NCBI GenBank assembly: GCA_963205525.1
Contig: CAUJJP010000193.1
Coordinates: forward strand, 5,294-69,293
Origin: Pseudomonadota bacterium
GTDB taxonomy: Bacteria > Pseudomonadota > Gammaproteobacteria > Burkholderiales > Burkholderiaceae
Reading direction: 5' to 3'
Length of the DNA stretch: 64,000 nucleotides
This document shows positions 36,129 through 43,590 of the stretch, piece after piece. Made by a program: the position numbers and the translations under genes. Under the pieces are notes generated by a model that was given only the letters and a program-made list of their open reading frames with translations, was not told where the DNA came from and searched no databases. How positions within the stretch are numbered: the stretch's first letter is position 1; the number at the start of each line of letters is the position of its first letter.

Positions 36129-36914
36129 ATGAACGAAGAAGCCTCCCCCGTAACGGCCAGCGTCGACGGCTGCGTCGGCCTCATCACGCTCAACCGGCCG
36201 CAGAAGTTCAACTGCCTGTCGCCTCAGGTCTTCGAGTGCATGTACGACGCCTTGCGCCGCCACGAGGCCGACCCCGCGGTGCGCTGCATCCTGATCGAGG
36301 GCGTGGGCGACCATTTCTGCACCGGCGCCGACCTCGACGCCGTGCAGCACCGTCGCAGCGAACCCGCCGTGCTGCGCGACTACATGCGCGTCGGCCATCG
36401 CGCCATGCTCGCGCTCGAAGCCAGCCCGCTGCCGGTGGTGGTGGCCGTGCAGGGCCTGTGCCTGGCCGGCGGCCTGGAGCTGATGCTGGCCTGCGACGTG
36501 GCGCTGGCGGCCGGCAACGCACGCTTCGGCGACCAGCACGCGCAGTTCGGGCTGGTGCCGGGATGGGGCGGCAGCCAGCGCCTGCCGCGCATCGTGGGCA
36601 TGCGCCGCGCCATGCACCTGTTCTTCACCGCCCAGCGCATCGATGCCCCCACGGCGCTGAGCTGGGGGCTGGTCAACCAAGTCTGCGAGCCCGAGCAGCT
36701 GCACGCCACCGCGCTCGCCTACGGCCAGGCGATGGGCCGGCGCAGCCGCCATGGCCTGGCGTCGATGAAGCGCCTGGCGCGCGAAGGCGCCGACATCACG
36801 CTGGCCAAATCGCTGGTGATGGAGGAGGACATCGGCCTGCACGCGCTGCTGCACCCCGACGTCACCGAAGGCCTGGCCGCCTTCCAGGAGCGCCGCGACC
36901 CGGCGTTCAAGTAG
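36129..36914 (+). CDS. Enoyl-CoA hydratase/isomerase family protein (BadK position)
   Basis: The 261-residue crotonase has HFCTGADLD and QGLCLAGGLELMLACD, keeping the first catalytic Glu. At the second Glu position the sequence reads FGDQHAQFGLVPGWGG, with His where hydratases have Glu. In the cyclohexanecarboxylate route a crotonase (BadK) hydrates cyclohex-1-ene-1-carboxyl-CoA just before BadH; this gene is directly upstream of the badH homologue and could fill that step, though the missing Glu argues for caution. Start at 36129, MNEEASPV, 31 bp after the thiolase stop. Confidence 0.8.
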   Translation: MNEEASPVTASVDGCVGLITLNRPQKFNCLSPQVFECMYDALRRHEADPAVRCILIEGVGDHFCTGADLDAVQHRRSEPAVLRDYMRVGHRAMLALEASPLPVVVAVQGLCLAGGLELMLACDVALAAGNARFGDQHAQFGLVPGWGGSQRLPRIVGMRRAMHLFFTAQRIDAPTALSWGLVNQVCEPEQLHATALAYGQAMGRRSRHGLASMKRLAREGADITLAKSLVMEEDIGLHALLHPDVTEGLAAFQERRDPAFK

Positions 36915-36982
36915 GCCCGCGTCCGGCCGCGCAGGCCCGCCCCCATTTCTATCCATCCCCCCTTCGACAGGAGAACTTCGAC

Positions 36983-37753
36983 ATGCGAGGACTCAGCGGC
37001 AAGACCGCCATCGTCACCGGCGCCGGAAGCGGCATCGGCCGTGCCATTGCCACCCGGCTGGCGGCCGAGGGCTGCGTGGTCGGGATCTTCGACATCAACG
37101 AGGCCGGCGCCGCCGACGCCGTGGCTGCCATCGAAGCCGCCGGCGGCAAGGCGCTGGCGGTGGCCTGCGACATCACCGACTACGCCGCCGTCACCGCAGC
37201 CGTGGCCCGCTTCGAGCAGCAGGCCGGCCAGGGCACCGACGTGCTCGTCAACAACGCCGGCTGGGACACGCCCATGCCCTTCCTGAAGACCGAACCGGCC
37301 TTCTGGCAGAAGGTGACGGCGATCAACTGGTTCGGCCCGCTGCACATGACCCATGCCGTGGCGCAGGGCATGGCCGCGCGCAAGCGCGGGCGCATCGTGC
37401 AGATCGCCTCCGACGCCGGCCGCGTGGGCTCCAGCGGCGAGGTCGTCTATTCGGGCTGCAAGGGCGCCACCATCGCCTTCAGCAAGGCCCTGGCGCGTGA
37501 ACTGGCGCGTGCCAACGTGACCATCAACACCGTCTGCCCCGGCCCCACCGACACGCCGGCGATGGCCGCCTTTGTCGGCACCGGCGAACAGGGGCAGAAG
37601 ATCCGCGACGCCATGGTCAAGGGCGTGCCCCTGGGCCGCATCGGCGTACCCGACGACTACCCCGGTCTCGTGGCCTTCCTGGCCAGCGACGACGCGGCTT
37701 TCATGACCGGCCAGACCATCAGCGTGTCCGGCGGTCTCACCATGCACGGCTGA
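36983..37753 (+). CDS. badH: 2-hydroxycyclohexanecarboxyl-CoA dehydrogenase (BadH homologue)
   Basis: The 256-residue SDR matches BadH of R. palustris in many stretches: NNAGWDTPMPFLKTEP, LHMTHAV, GRIVQIASDAGRVGSSGE, CPGPTDTPA and the end SVSGGLTMHG. The nucleotide motif is TGAGSGIG and the catalytic pair YSGCK. It oxidises 2-hydroxycyclohexane-1-carboxyl-CoA to the 2-ketone with NAD. An ACAGGAGAACTTCGAC stretch supplies a good ribosome site before 36983. It stands immediately before badI, as in known clusters. Confidence 0.88.
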   Translation: MRGLSGKTAIVTGAGSGIGRAIATRLAAEGCVVGIFDINEAGAADAVAAIEAAGGKALAVACDITDYAAVTAAVARFEQQAGQGTDVLVNNAGWDTPMPFLKTEPAFWQKVTAINWFGPLHMTHAVAQGMAARKRGRIVQIASDAGRVGSSGEVVYSGCKGATIAFSKALARELARANVTINTVCPGPTDTPAMAAFVGTGEQGQKIRDAMVKGVPLGRIGVPDDYPGLVAFLASDDAAFMTGQTISVSGGLTMHG

Positions 37754-37771
37754 ACGCCAAGGAGCACTCAC

Positions 37772-38569
37772 ATGGCCAAGGAATACAAGGACATCCTGTA
37801 CGACGTCAGCAACGGCGTCGTGCGCATCACCATCAACCGCCCGGAGGTCTACAACGCCTTCCGCAACCAGACGCTCGAGGAGCTGATCGACGCGCTGCAC
37901 CGAGCCGACGAGGAGCGCAGCGCCAACGTGATGGTGCTCGCGGGCGCCGGCGACAAGGCCTTCTGCACCGGCGGCGACCAGAAGATCCACCACAACGAAT
38001 CCGGCCTGTACGGGCCGCGCGGCACCGTGGGCATGCCCATCGAGGAGATGCAGACGGCGCTGCGCGACCTGCGCAAGGTCAGCATCGCCCGCGTGCAGGG
38101 TTTTGCCATCGGCGGCGGCAATGTCTTCGCGACCATCTGCGACATCACGCTGGCCAGCGAGAAGGCCAGCTTCGGCCAGGTGGGCCCGAAGGTGGGATCG
38201 GTCGACCCGGGCTGGGGCACCGCCTACCTGGCGCGCATCGTCGGCGAGAAGAAGGCGCGCGAGATGTGGTTCACCTGCCAGCGCTACAGCGCCCAGGAGG
38301 CCAAGGAGATGGGCCTGGTCAACAAGGTGGTGCCGCACGACCAGCTCGACGCCGAGGTCGACAAGTGGTGCGCCATGATCAACGAGATGAGCCCGACGGC
38401 GCTGACCATCGCCAAGCGCAGCTTCAACGCCGACAGCGAGACCATCCGCGGCATCAGCTTCCAGGGCATCCAGACGGTCAAGCATTTCTACCAGACCGAC
38501 GAGAGCAAGGAAGGCGTGGCGGCCTTCAACGAGCGCCGCAAGGCCGACTTCAAGAAGTTTGCCGGCTGA
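37772..38569 (+). CDS. badI: 2-ketocyclohexanecarboxyl-CoA hydrolase (BadI homologue)
   Basis: The 265-residue crotonase has the MenB/BadI signature rather than the hydratase one: KAFCTGGDQKIHHNE, GFAIGGGNVFATICDITLA, FGQVGPKVGSVDPGWGT and GEKKAREMWF, then SPTALTIAKRSFNAD. BadI opens the ring of 2-ketocyclohexane-1-carboxyl-CoA hydrolytically to pimeloyl-CoA. This is the most pathway-diagnostic gene in the window and the main reason for assigning alicyclic acid catabolism. A related ring ketone is an alternative substrate. AAGGAGC lies 8-14 bp upstream of the ATG. Confidence 0.9.
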   Translation: MAKEYKDILYDVSNGVVRITINRPEVYNAFRNQTLEELIDALHRADEERSANVMVLAGAGDKAFCTGGDQKIHHNESGLYGPRGTVGMPIEEMQTALRDLRKVSIARVQGFAIGGGNVFATICDITLASEKASFGQVGPKVGSVDPGWGTAYLARIVGEKKAREMWFTCQRYSAQEAKEMGLVNKVVPHDQLDAEVDKWCAMINEMSPTALTIAKRSFNADSETIRGISFQGIQTVKHFYQTDESKEGVAAFNERRKADFKKFAG

Positions 38570-38598
38570 ACGCGTCGGAGAAGGGGACGGGCACCGCC

Positions 38599-39051
38599 GT
38601 GACGATCGACCGCAGCCGCATCGGCTTTGCGACCGCACCGACGCGGGTGCCCATCGACGCCTGGCGCGTCAAGCTGTTCTGCCAGGCGATCGGCGAGACT
38701 GACGCCGTCCACTGGGATGACGCGGCCGCGCGCGCGGCCGGCCATCCGGCCTGCCCGGTGCCGCCCACCTTCCTGAAGGCCGTCGAGGGCGAACACTTCG
38801 GCAGTGCCGCGCTGCTGCAGCTGCTGCAGGTGCCGCTGACCGGCGTGCTGCATGCCGAGCAGCGCTTTGACCACCTGGCGCCGGCGCACGTCGGCGACGT
38901 GGTCGAGGTGAGCCGGCGCGTCGAGCGCATCGACGACAAGAAGAACGGCGCGCTCACCTTCATCGTCGTCGACACCGACTACCGCGTCGGCGGCCGCAGC
39001 GCGGCACGCAGCACGCAGACCATCCTGGTGCGCAACAGCGTCGCGGCATGA
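38599..39051 (+). CDS. MaoC-like N-terminal hotdog subunit (FAS1-N/HadA type)
   Basis: The 150-residue protein is a single hotdog domain of the type fused to or paired with MaoC hydratases. It has IGETDAVHWDDAAARAAG and CPVPPTFLKAVEG near the start, then HLAPAHVGDVVEVSRRVERI. It lacks the full catalytic D-x-N-x-H motif, so it would act as the substrate-binding half. The next gene, overlapping as ATGA, supplies the catalytic half. The start is taken as GTG at 38599 after a GGAGAAGG; the N-terminus could be ten codons longer. Confidence 0.75.
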   Translation: MTIDRSRIGFATAPTRVPIDAWRVKLFCQAIGETDAVHWDDAAARAAGHPACPVPPTFLKAVEGEHFGSAALLQLLQVPLTGVLHAEQRFDHLAPAHVGDVVEVSRRVERIDDKKNGALTFIVVDTDYRVGGRSAARSTQTILVRNSVAA

Positions 39052-39434
39052 GCTGGCCCGCCGAGATCACGCTCAAGAGCGAACCCGTCACGCCGCTGCA
39101 GCTGGCGCTGTTTGCCGCCGCCTCGGGCGACCACAACCCCCTGCACCTGGACCCCGAGGCCGCACGACGTGCCGGCTTCGAGCGGCCGCTGGTGCACGGC
39201 ATGCTGTCGATGGCGCTGGCTGGACGGCTGTTCAGCCAGCACCTGGGCGTGGGCTGCGTGCGCATGCTGCACACCCGCTTCACCGGCGTGGCACTGGTCG
39301 GCGACACGCTGGAACTCACGGCCACGCTGGAGCGCGAGGCCGACGGGCTCGCGCACTATGCGCTGCGCGGCGTCACCGGCCGCGGCAGCGAGGCCATCGG
39401 CGGATCGGCCCTCGTCGGGCAGCCCTTGCCATGA
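39048..39434 (+). CDS. MaoC-like (R)-specific hydratase subunit (HadB type)
   Basis: This 128-residue hotdog protein contains the hydratase-2 motif ASGDHNPLHLDPEAARRAG, with the catalytic Asp, Asn and His, and then RPLVHGMLSMAL. Together with the upstream 150-residue subunit it resembles mycobacterial HadA/HadB, a heterodimeric enoyl hydratase. It would hydrate an enoyl-CoA to the (3R)-hydroxy form, which the MFE-2-like SDR at 30277 could oxidise. It overlaps both neighbours by 4 bp. Confidence 0.85.
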   Translation: MSWPAEITLKSEPVTPLQLALFAAASGDHNPLHLDPEAARRAGFERPLVHGMLSMALAGRLFSQHLGVGCVRMLHTRFTGVALVGDTLELTATLEREADGLAHYALRGVTGRGSEAIGGSALVGQPLP

Positions 39435-40669
39435 AGCGCCTGGTCGACGCGCTGGCCCCGGGGCAACGCGTCTGGCTGCCCACGCTGTCCAATGAATCGG
39501 CGCTGCTGGCGGCCGAGCTGCAGGCCGACCCCGGGCGCGCGCGCGGCGTCACCTTCGTCGGCGTGCAGTTTCCGGGCATCGACCGCCTGGACCCGCTGGC
39601 CCTGCACCCCGAGGCGCGCCAGCTCGGCTGGTTCATGACCCCGGGCCTGCGCCGCGGGTTGTGCGAAGGCCGCGCGCAGCTGCTGGCGCAGGACTACCTC
39701 GGCATCGCCCGTCACCTGCGCGAGGCCGAGCCCTTCGACGTCGCCTTCGCCCAGCTCACGCCACCCGATGCCGATGGCTGGTGCGCACCGGGGCTGACGG
39801 CGGACTTCCTGCCGCTGCTGTGGTCGCGTGCCCAGCACCGCGTCGCCCATCTGAACCCGCGGCTGCCGCGGCTGGCCAGTCCGTTCCGCGTGCATGTCTC
39901 GGCGATCGACCATGCGGTCGAGGCCGATGCGCCGCTGCTGGATTTTGCCGACCCGCAGCCCGGCGCACTGGAGGCCCGCATCGGCGCCCATGTGGCCGGC
40001 CTGGTGCACGACGGCGATACCCTGCAGTTCGGCATCGGCGGCGTGCCGCTGTCGCTGGCGGCGGCGCTGACCGGCCATCGGCGGCTGCGCTTTCATGGCG
40101 GCATGCTGCCCTCGGCGCTGCGCACGCTGTGGGACGCTGGTGCGCTCGACCGCGACGCGCCGCTCACCACCGGCGTCGTGCTCGGCGACGCGGCGCTGCG
40201 CGACTTCGCGGCCACACTGCCCCACCTGCGGCTCGTCGACGTGACGCAGACGCACGACCCGGCGCGCATCGCCGCGCTGCCGCGATTTGTCGCCGTCAAC
40301 GGCGCCGTCGAGGTCGACCTCTTCGGCCAGGTCAACGCCGAGCGCGCCGGCGGCAGCATCCAGGCCGGTGCCGGCGGCCTGCCGGCCTTCGCGCAGGGCG
40401 CGCTGGCCTCGCCCGGAGGCCGCCTGGTGATCGCCCTGCCCGCCACCGCCAAGGGCGGCAGCGTCTCGCGCATCGTGCCGGCGCTGGGCACGCAGGCGCT
40501 GGTGACGCTGCCGCGCCAGCTGGCCGACGCCGTCGTCACCGAGCACGGCGTGGCCGAACTGCGCGGCCTGTCGCTGCACGAACGCGCGCGGGCGCTGATC
40601 GCCATCGCCGCCCCCGACCACCAGGCCGCACTGGCGGCGGCCTGGGACGACATCCTCCGCACCACATGA
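39431..40669 (+). CDS. Acetyl-CoA hydrolase/CoA-transferase family protein
   Basis: The 412-residue protein belongs to the family I acetyl-CoA hydrolase/4-hydroxybutyrate CoA-transferase group. The catalytic Glu lies in NGAVEVDLFGQVNAE, and GIGGVPLSLAAAL and AKGGSVSRIVPAL supply the CoA-binding loops. It is slightly short for the family. A CoA-transferase here could activate incoming acid with acetyl-CoA or recycle CoA from a product such as a dicarboxyl-CoA. Start and stop overlap both neighbours by ATGA, placing it firmly in the badHI operon. Confidence 0.83.
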   Translation: MKRLVDALAPGQRVWLPTLSNESALLAAELQADPGRARGVTFVGVQFPGIDRLDPLALHPEARQLGWFMTPGLRRGLCEGRAQLLAQDYLGIARHLREAEPFDVAFAQLTPPDADGWCAPGLTADFLPLLWSRAQHRVAHLNPRLPRLASPFRVHVSAIDHAVEADAPLLDFADPQPGALEARIGAHVAGLVHDGDTLQFGIGGVPLSLAAALTGHRRLRFHGGMLPSALRTLWDAGALDRDAPLTTGVVLGDAALRDFAATLPHLRLVDVTQTHDPARIAALPRFVAVNGAVEVDLFGQVNAERAGGSIQAGAGGLPAFAQGALASPGGRLVIALPATAKGGSVSRIVPALGTQALVTLPRQLADAVVTEHGVAELRGLSLHERARALIAIAAPDHQAALAAAWDDILRTT

Positions 40670-41142
40670 CACATCCCGCCATTCCCGCCGGCTTCGTGCC
40701 GGTCAAGCTCGGCAGCCACTTCGCCAGCCACAGCGCCAGCCTGCTCGCACGCTGGCATGCCGGCAAGCTGCAGGTCGGCTTCGTCGTCGAGCCCCACCAG
40801 ACCAACCCCGGCGGCAACTGCCACGGCGGCATGCTGAGCCTGCTGGCCGACATCGTGCTGTCCAGCGCCGCGCAGTACCAGACCGACATCCCGCGCCAGT
40901 TTCTGCCCACCATCAGCCTGCAGCTCGACTTCATGAACGGCGCGCCGCAGGACCAATGGGTGCAGGGCGAGGCCGACATCCTGCAGGTGACGAACAAGCT
41001 CGTCTTCTCGCAGGGCCTGCTCACCTGCAGCGGCAAGACGGTGGCGCGTGCCAGCGGCGTCTTCCGCCGCGGGCCGCTGCTGCCCGACAGCGAGAGCGAC
41101 CACCGCCTGCAGCTGCCGGGAATGCCGGTCAGAGCCGGATGA
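40666..41142 (+). CDS. PaaI-type hotdog thioesterase
   Basis: The 158-residue hotdog protein has the thioesterase motif NPGGNCHGGMLSLLADIVLSSAA, here noted as residues about 48-70, with the catalytic HGGM and Asp. It probably hydrolyses stalled acyl-CoA esters and frees CoA. It is the last gene of the plus-strand operon that begins at 33360. Its last 14 bp overlap the end of the convergent MDR gene at 41129. Confidence 0.85.
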   Translation: MTHPAIPAGFVPVKLGSHFASHSASLLARWHAGKLQVGFVVEPHQTNPGGNCHGGMLSLLADIVLSSAAQYQTDIPRQFLPTISLQLDFMNGAPQDQWVQGEADILQVTNKLVFSQGLLTCSGKTVARASGVFRRGPLLPDSESDHRLQLPGMPVRAG

Positions 41143-42151
41143 GCCGCTTGCCGAGGTTCTCGCCGCGGTAGAGCCCGGCGATGGCGTCGGGCGCCTGTTC
41201 GATGTCCTCCAGCACCTCTTCCACATACTGCAGACGCCCTTCGCGCAGCCAGCGTGCGAGGTCGACACGGGCGATGTCGCCGTAATCGGGGTGGTCGAAG
41301 ATCACGAAGCCCTGCATGCGCGCCCGCTTGACGAGCAGATGGCGCTCGACCCGCGGGCCCAGGGGCGGCGGGTTCCAGTTGGCGACCGACGCCGTGCCAC
41401 AGATGACGACACGCGCACCGACGGCCAGGTGCGCCATCACCGTGTCGCTGACCGGTCCGGCGGTGTTGTCGAAATAGACGTGCACGCCGCCTGCACAGGC
41501 TTCGGCCAGCGCCTCGGCAAAGCCGGCGGCCTTGTAGTCGAGCGCGACCTCGTAGCCGAAGCGCTCCAGGCAGAGCCGGCGCTTGGCCTCGCCGCCGGCA
41601 ATGCCGATCGTGCGGCAGCCCTGCAGCCTGGCGATCTGGCCGACGGCCGAGCCGACCGCGCCCGCGGCCGTGGACACCACCACCGTCTCGCCGGCGCGCG
41701 GCTGGCCGATCTGCAGCAGCCCGTGGTGCGCCGTGATGCCGTTGATGCCCATCACACCGAGCGCCGTCGACAGCGGCAGATCGGTCTCCGTCACGCGGCG
41801 CTGGATCTGCGCCGGATCGACCACCGCCCAGTCCTGCCAGCCGAAGAGCCCGGTGACCGGCGTGCCGATCGGCCAGTCGGGGTGGTTCGACGCGTCGATC
41901 TCGCCGGCCGCGAAGGACCGCATCACGGCGCCCACGGCCACCGGTTCGGCATAGTTGGCCGCCGCATTGACCCAGCCGCGCATCGCCGGCTCGACCGACA
42001 GCCAGCGGTTGCGCACCCGCACCTGGCCCGGCCCGGGCTCGGGCCGCGGCGTCTGCACGATGCGGAAATGTGTCGCCTGCGGGACACCTTCAGGGCGGCT
42101 GGCCAGCAGCACCTGGCGGTTGGAGTCGGTCGTGTTCAAAGGGGTCTCCAT
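41129..42151 (-). CDS. NADP-dependent oxidoreductase (MDR, PTGR/CurA-like)
   Basis: The 340-residue medium-chain reductase lacks a zinc lobe and has VVVSTAAGAVGSAVGQIARLQG as the NADP motif, with GLFGWQDWAVVDP and YFDNTAGPVSD. This is the layout of leukotriene B4 dehydrogenase/curcumin reductase, which reduces alpha,beta-unsaturated ketones or aldehydes. The start METPLNTT at 42151 is preferred to in-frame upstream extension through the promoter. It is a lone minus-strand gene, divergent from the MaoC/CitE operon with a palindromic site between them. Confidence 0.87.
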   Translation of the reverse strand: METPLNTTDSNRQVLLASRPEGVPQATHFRIVQTPRPEPGPGQVRVRNRWLSVEPAMRGWVNAAANYAEPVAVGAVMRSFAAGEIDASNHPDWPIGTPVTGLFGWQDWAVVDPAQIQRRVTETDLPLSTALGVMGINGITAHHGLLQIGQPRAGETVVVSTAAGAVGSAVGQIARLQGCRTIGIAGGEAKRRLCLERFGYEVALDYKAAGFAEALAEACAGGVHVYFDNTAGPVSDTVMAHLAVGARVVICGTASVANWNPPPLGPRVERHLLVKRARMQGFVIFDHPDYGDIARVDLARWLREGRLQYVEEVLEDIEQAPDAIAGLYRGENLGKRLIRL

Positions 42152-42189
42152 CAAGGTTGGTCCTGAGTTGCAATCGTGGGCTCTTTGAT

Positions 42190-42209
42190 ATAGTACACAT
42201 GTGTACCGT
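42190..42209. promoter_or_regulatory. Putative operator, site H, divergent promoter
   Basis: ATAGTACACATGTGTACCGT matches 13 of 18 arm positions of the consensus and contains the perfect 14-bp palindrome GTACACATGTGTAC (42193-42206). A second inverted repeat, GTGTA-CATCCA-TACAC (42208-42223), overlaps its end. It lies 38 bp from the MDR start and 46 bp from the MaoC start. This is the only site before the whole 42.3-58.6 kb run. It could belong to the same regulator or to a related one preferring TGTAC. Confidence 0.55.
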
Positions 42210-42255
42210 GTACATCCATACACTGCACCGCAGCATCGCGAAAGGGGAAACACCG

Positions 42256-42711
42256 ATGGCAGGCAAGTGGTTCGAGGAGTTCAAAGCCGGGCAGGTCGTC
42301 GACCACGAGATCCGACGCACCGTCACCGAGGCCGACAACATGTGGTTCAGCAACGCCACCTGCAACCCGGCGCAGATCCACATCGACTTCGAATACTGCA
42401 AGGGCACCGAATTCGGCCAGCCGCTGGTCAACAGCATCTTCACGCTGGGGCTGGTGATCGGCCTGTCGGTGCAGGATACGACGCTGGGCACCACGGTGGC
42501 CAACCTCGGCATGACCGACACGCGCTTCCCGAAGCCGGTCTTCCACGGCGACACCATCCGCTCGCGCACCACGGTCCAGGAGGTCCGCGACAGCAAGTCG
42601 CGGCCCAACGCGGGCATCGTGACCTTCCTGCACCAGGGCTTCAACCAGCGCGGCGAAGAGGTCTGCAGCTGCACGCGCCAGGCGCTGATGCTGCGGAGGC
42701 CCGCCGCATGA
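42256..42711 (+). CDS. MaoC family dehydratase
   Basis: The 151-residue hotdog protein resembles the MaoC members paired with CitE-type lyases: WFSNATCNPAQIHIDFEYCKGTEFG (residues about 29-53) takes the place of the D-x-N-x-H catalytic stretch, and FGQPLVNSIFTLGL follows. Such pairs occur in mesaconyl/beta-methylmalyl-CoA chemistry. It would add or remove water from a branched enoyl-CoA. AAAGGGGAAACACCG provides the ribosome site. Its end overlaps the CitE gene start by ATGA. Confidence 0.83.
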   Translation: MAGKWFEEFKAGQVVDHEIRRTVTEADNMWFSNATCNPAQIHIDFEYCKGTEFGQPLVNSIFTLGLVIGLSVQDTTLGTTVANLGMTDTRFPKPVFHGDTIRSRTTVQEVRDSKSRPNAGIVTFLHQGFNQRGEEVCSCTRQALMLRRPAA

Positions 42712-43583
42712 AGCTGCGTTCGCTCCTCTTCGTGCCCGCCGACAGCGAGCGCAAGCTGGCGAAGTCGGTCGCCAGCACGGCCGACGTGCTGATCCTCGAC
42801 CTCGAGGATGCGGTGGCCGAATCGCGCAAGCCGGTGGCGCGCGGCATGGCGGCCGAATTCATCGCCGCCCACGCCGCCACGATGAAGCCGCGCCTGTACG
42901 TGCGCATCAACCCGCTGGACACGCCGCTGGCCATGCCCGACCTGGCCGCGGTCGTGGTGCCGGGGCTGGCCGGCATCCTGCTGCCCAAGATGCGCAGCGT
43001 GGCCGATCTCGTGCAGCTCGGCCACGGGCTGGATGCGCTCGAAGCCCGCGCCGGCCTGGCCCACGGCAGCGTGAAGATCATCCCCGTGGCCACCGAGACG
43101 CCGCAGGCCATGCTGGCCATGGGCGGCTTTGCCGATACCGTGCTGCCGCGACTGGCCGGCGTCACCTGGGGTGCCGAGGACCTGTCGGCCGCGATCGGCG
43201 CCGTCTCCAACAAGGACGAATGCGGCGCCTATTCGCCCTTGTACGAGTGGGCGGCCTCGCTGTGCCTGGCCGCCGCGGGCGCCGCCGGCGTGCCGCCGAT
43301 CGACACCGTGCACACCGACTTCTGCGACACCGAGGGCCTGGTGCGCGCCTGTCGCGCCTCGCGCCGCCGCGGCTTTCGCGGCCGCATCGCCATCCACCCC
43401 GACCAGGTGGCGGCCATCAACGACGCCTATTCACCGAGCGAAGCCGAACTGGCGCACGCGCGCCGCATCGTCGAGGCCTTCGACGCCGACCCCGAGGCCG
43501 GCACGCTGCAGATCGACGGCGTGATGATCGACAAGCCCCACCTCACCCAGGCCCGCCGGACGCTGGCGGCCGCCCAGGAGTAA
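42708..43583 (+). CDS. CitE-like CoA ester lyase (HpcH/HpaI aldolase family)
   Basis: The 291-residue TIM-barrel protein has SLLFVPADSERKLAKS, LILDLEDAVAESRKP with metal-binding residues, YVRINPLD, and VTWGAEDLSAAIGA, then IHPDQVAAINDAYSPS. That set marks CitE/malyl-CoA-lyase-like enzymes, which split 3-hydroxyacyl-CoA such as citramalyl- or methylmalyl-CoA, or hydrolyse their thioesters. Paired with the preceding MaoC gene it would hydrate then cleave a branched enoyl-CoA. It is inside the long plus-strand operon. Confidence 0.86.
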   Translation: MKLRSLLFVPADSERKLAKSVASTADVLILDLEDAVAESRKPVARGMAAEFIAAHAATMKPRLYVRINPLDTPLAMPDLAAVVVPGLAGILLPKMRSVADLVQLGHGLDALEARAGLAHGSVKIIPVATETPQAMLAMGGFADTVLPRLAGVTWGAEDLSAAIGAVSNKDECGAYSPLYEWAASLCLAAAGAAGVPPIDTVHTDFCDTEGLVRACRASRRRGFRGRIAIHPDQVAAINDAYSPSEAELAHARRIVEAFDADPEAGTLQIDGVMIDKPHLTQARRTLAAAQE

Positions 43584-43590
43584 GCCCCCC

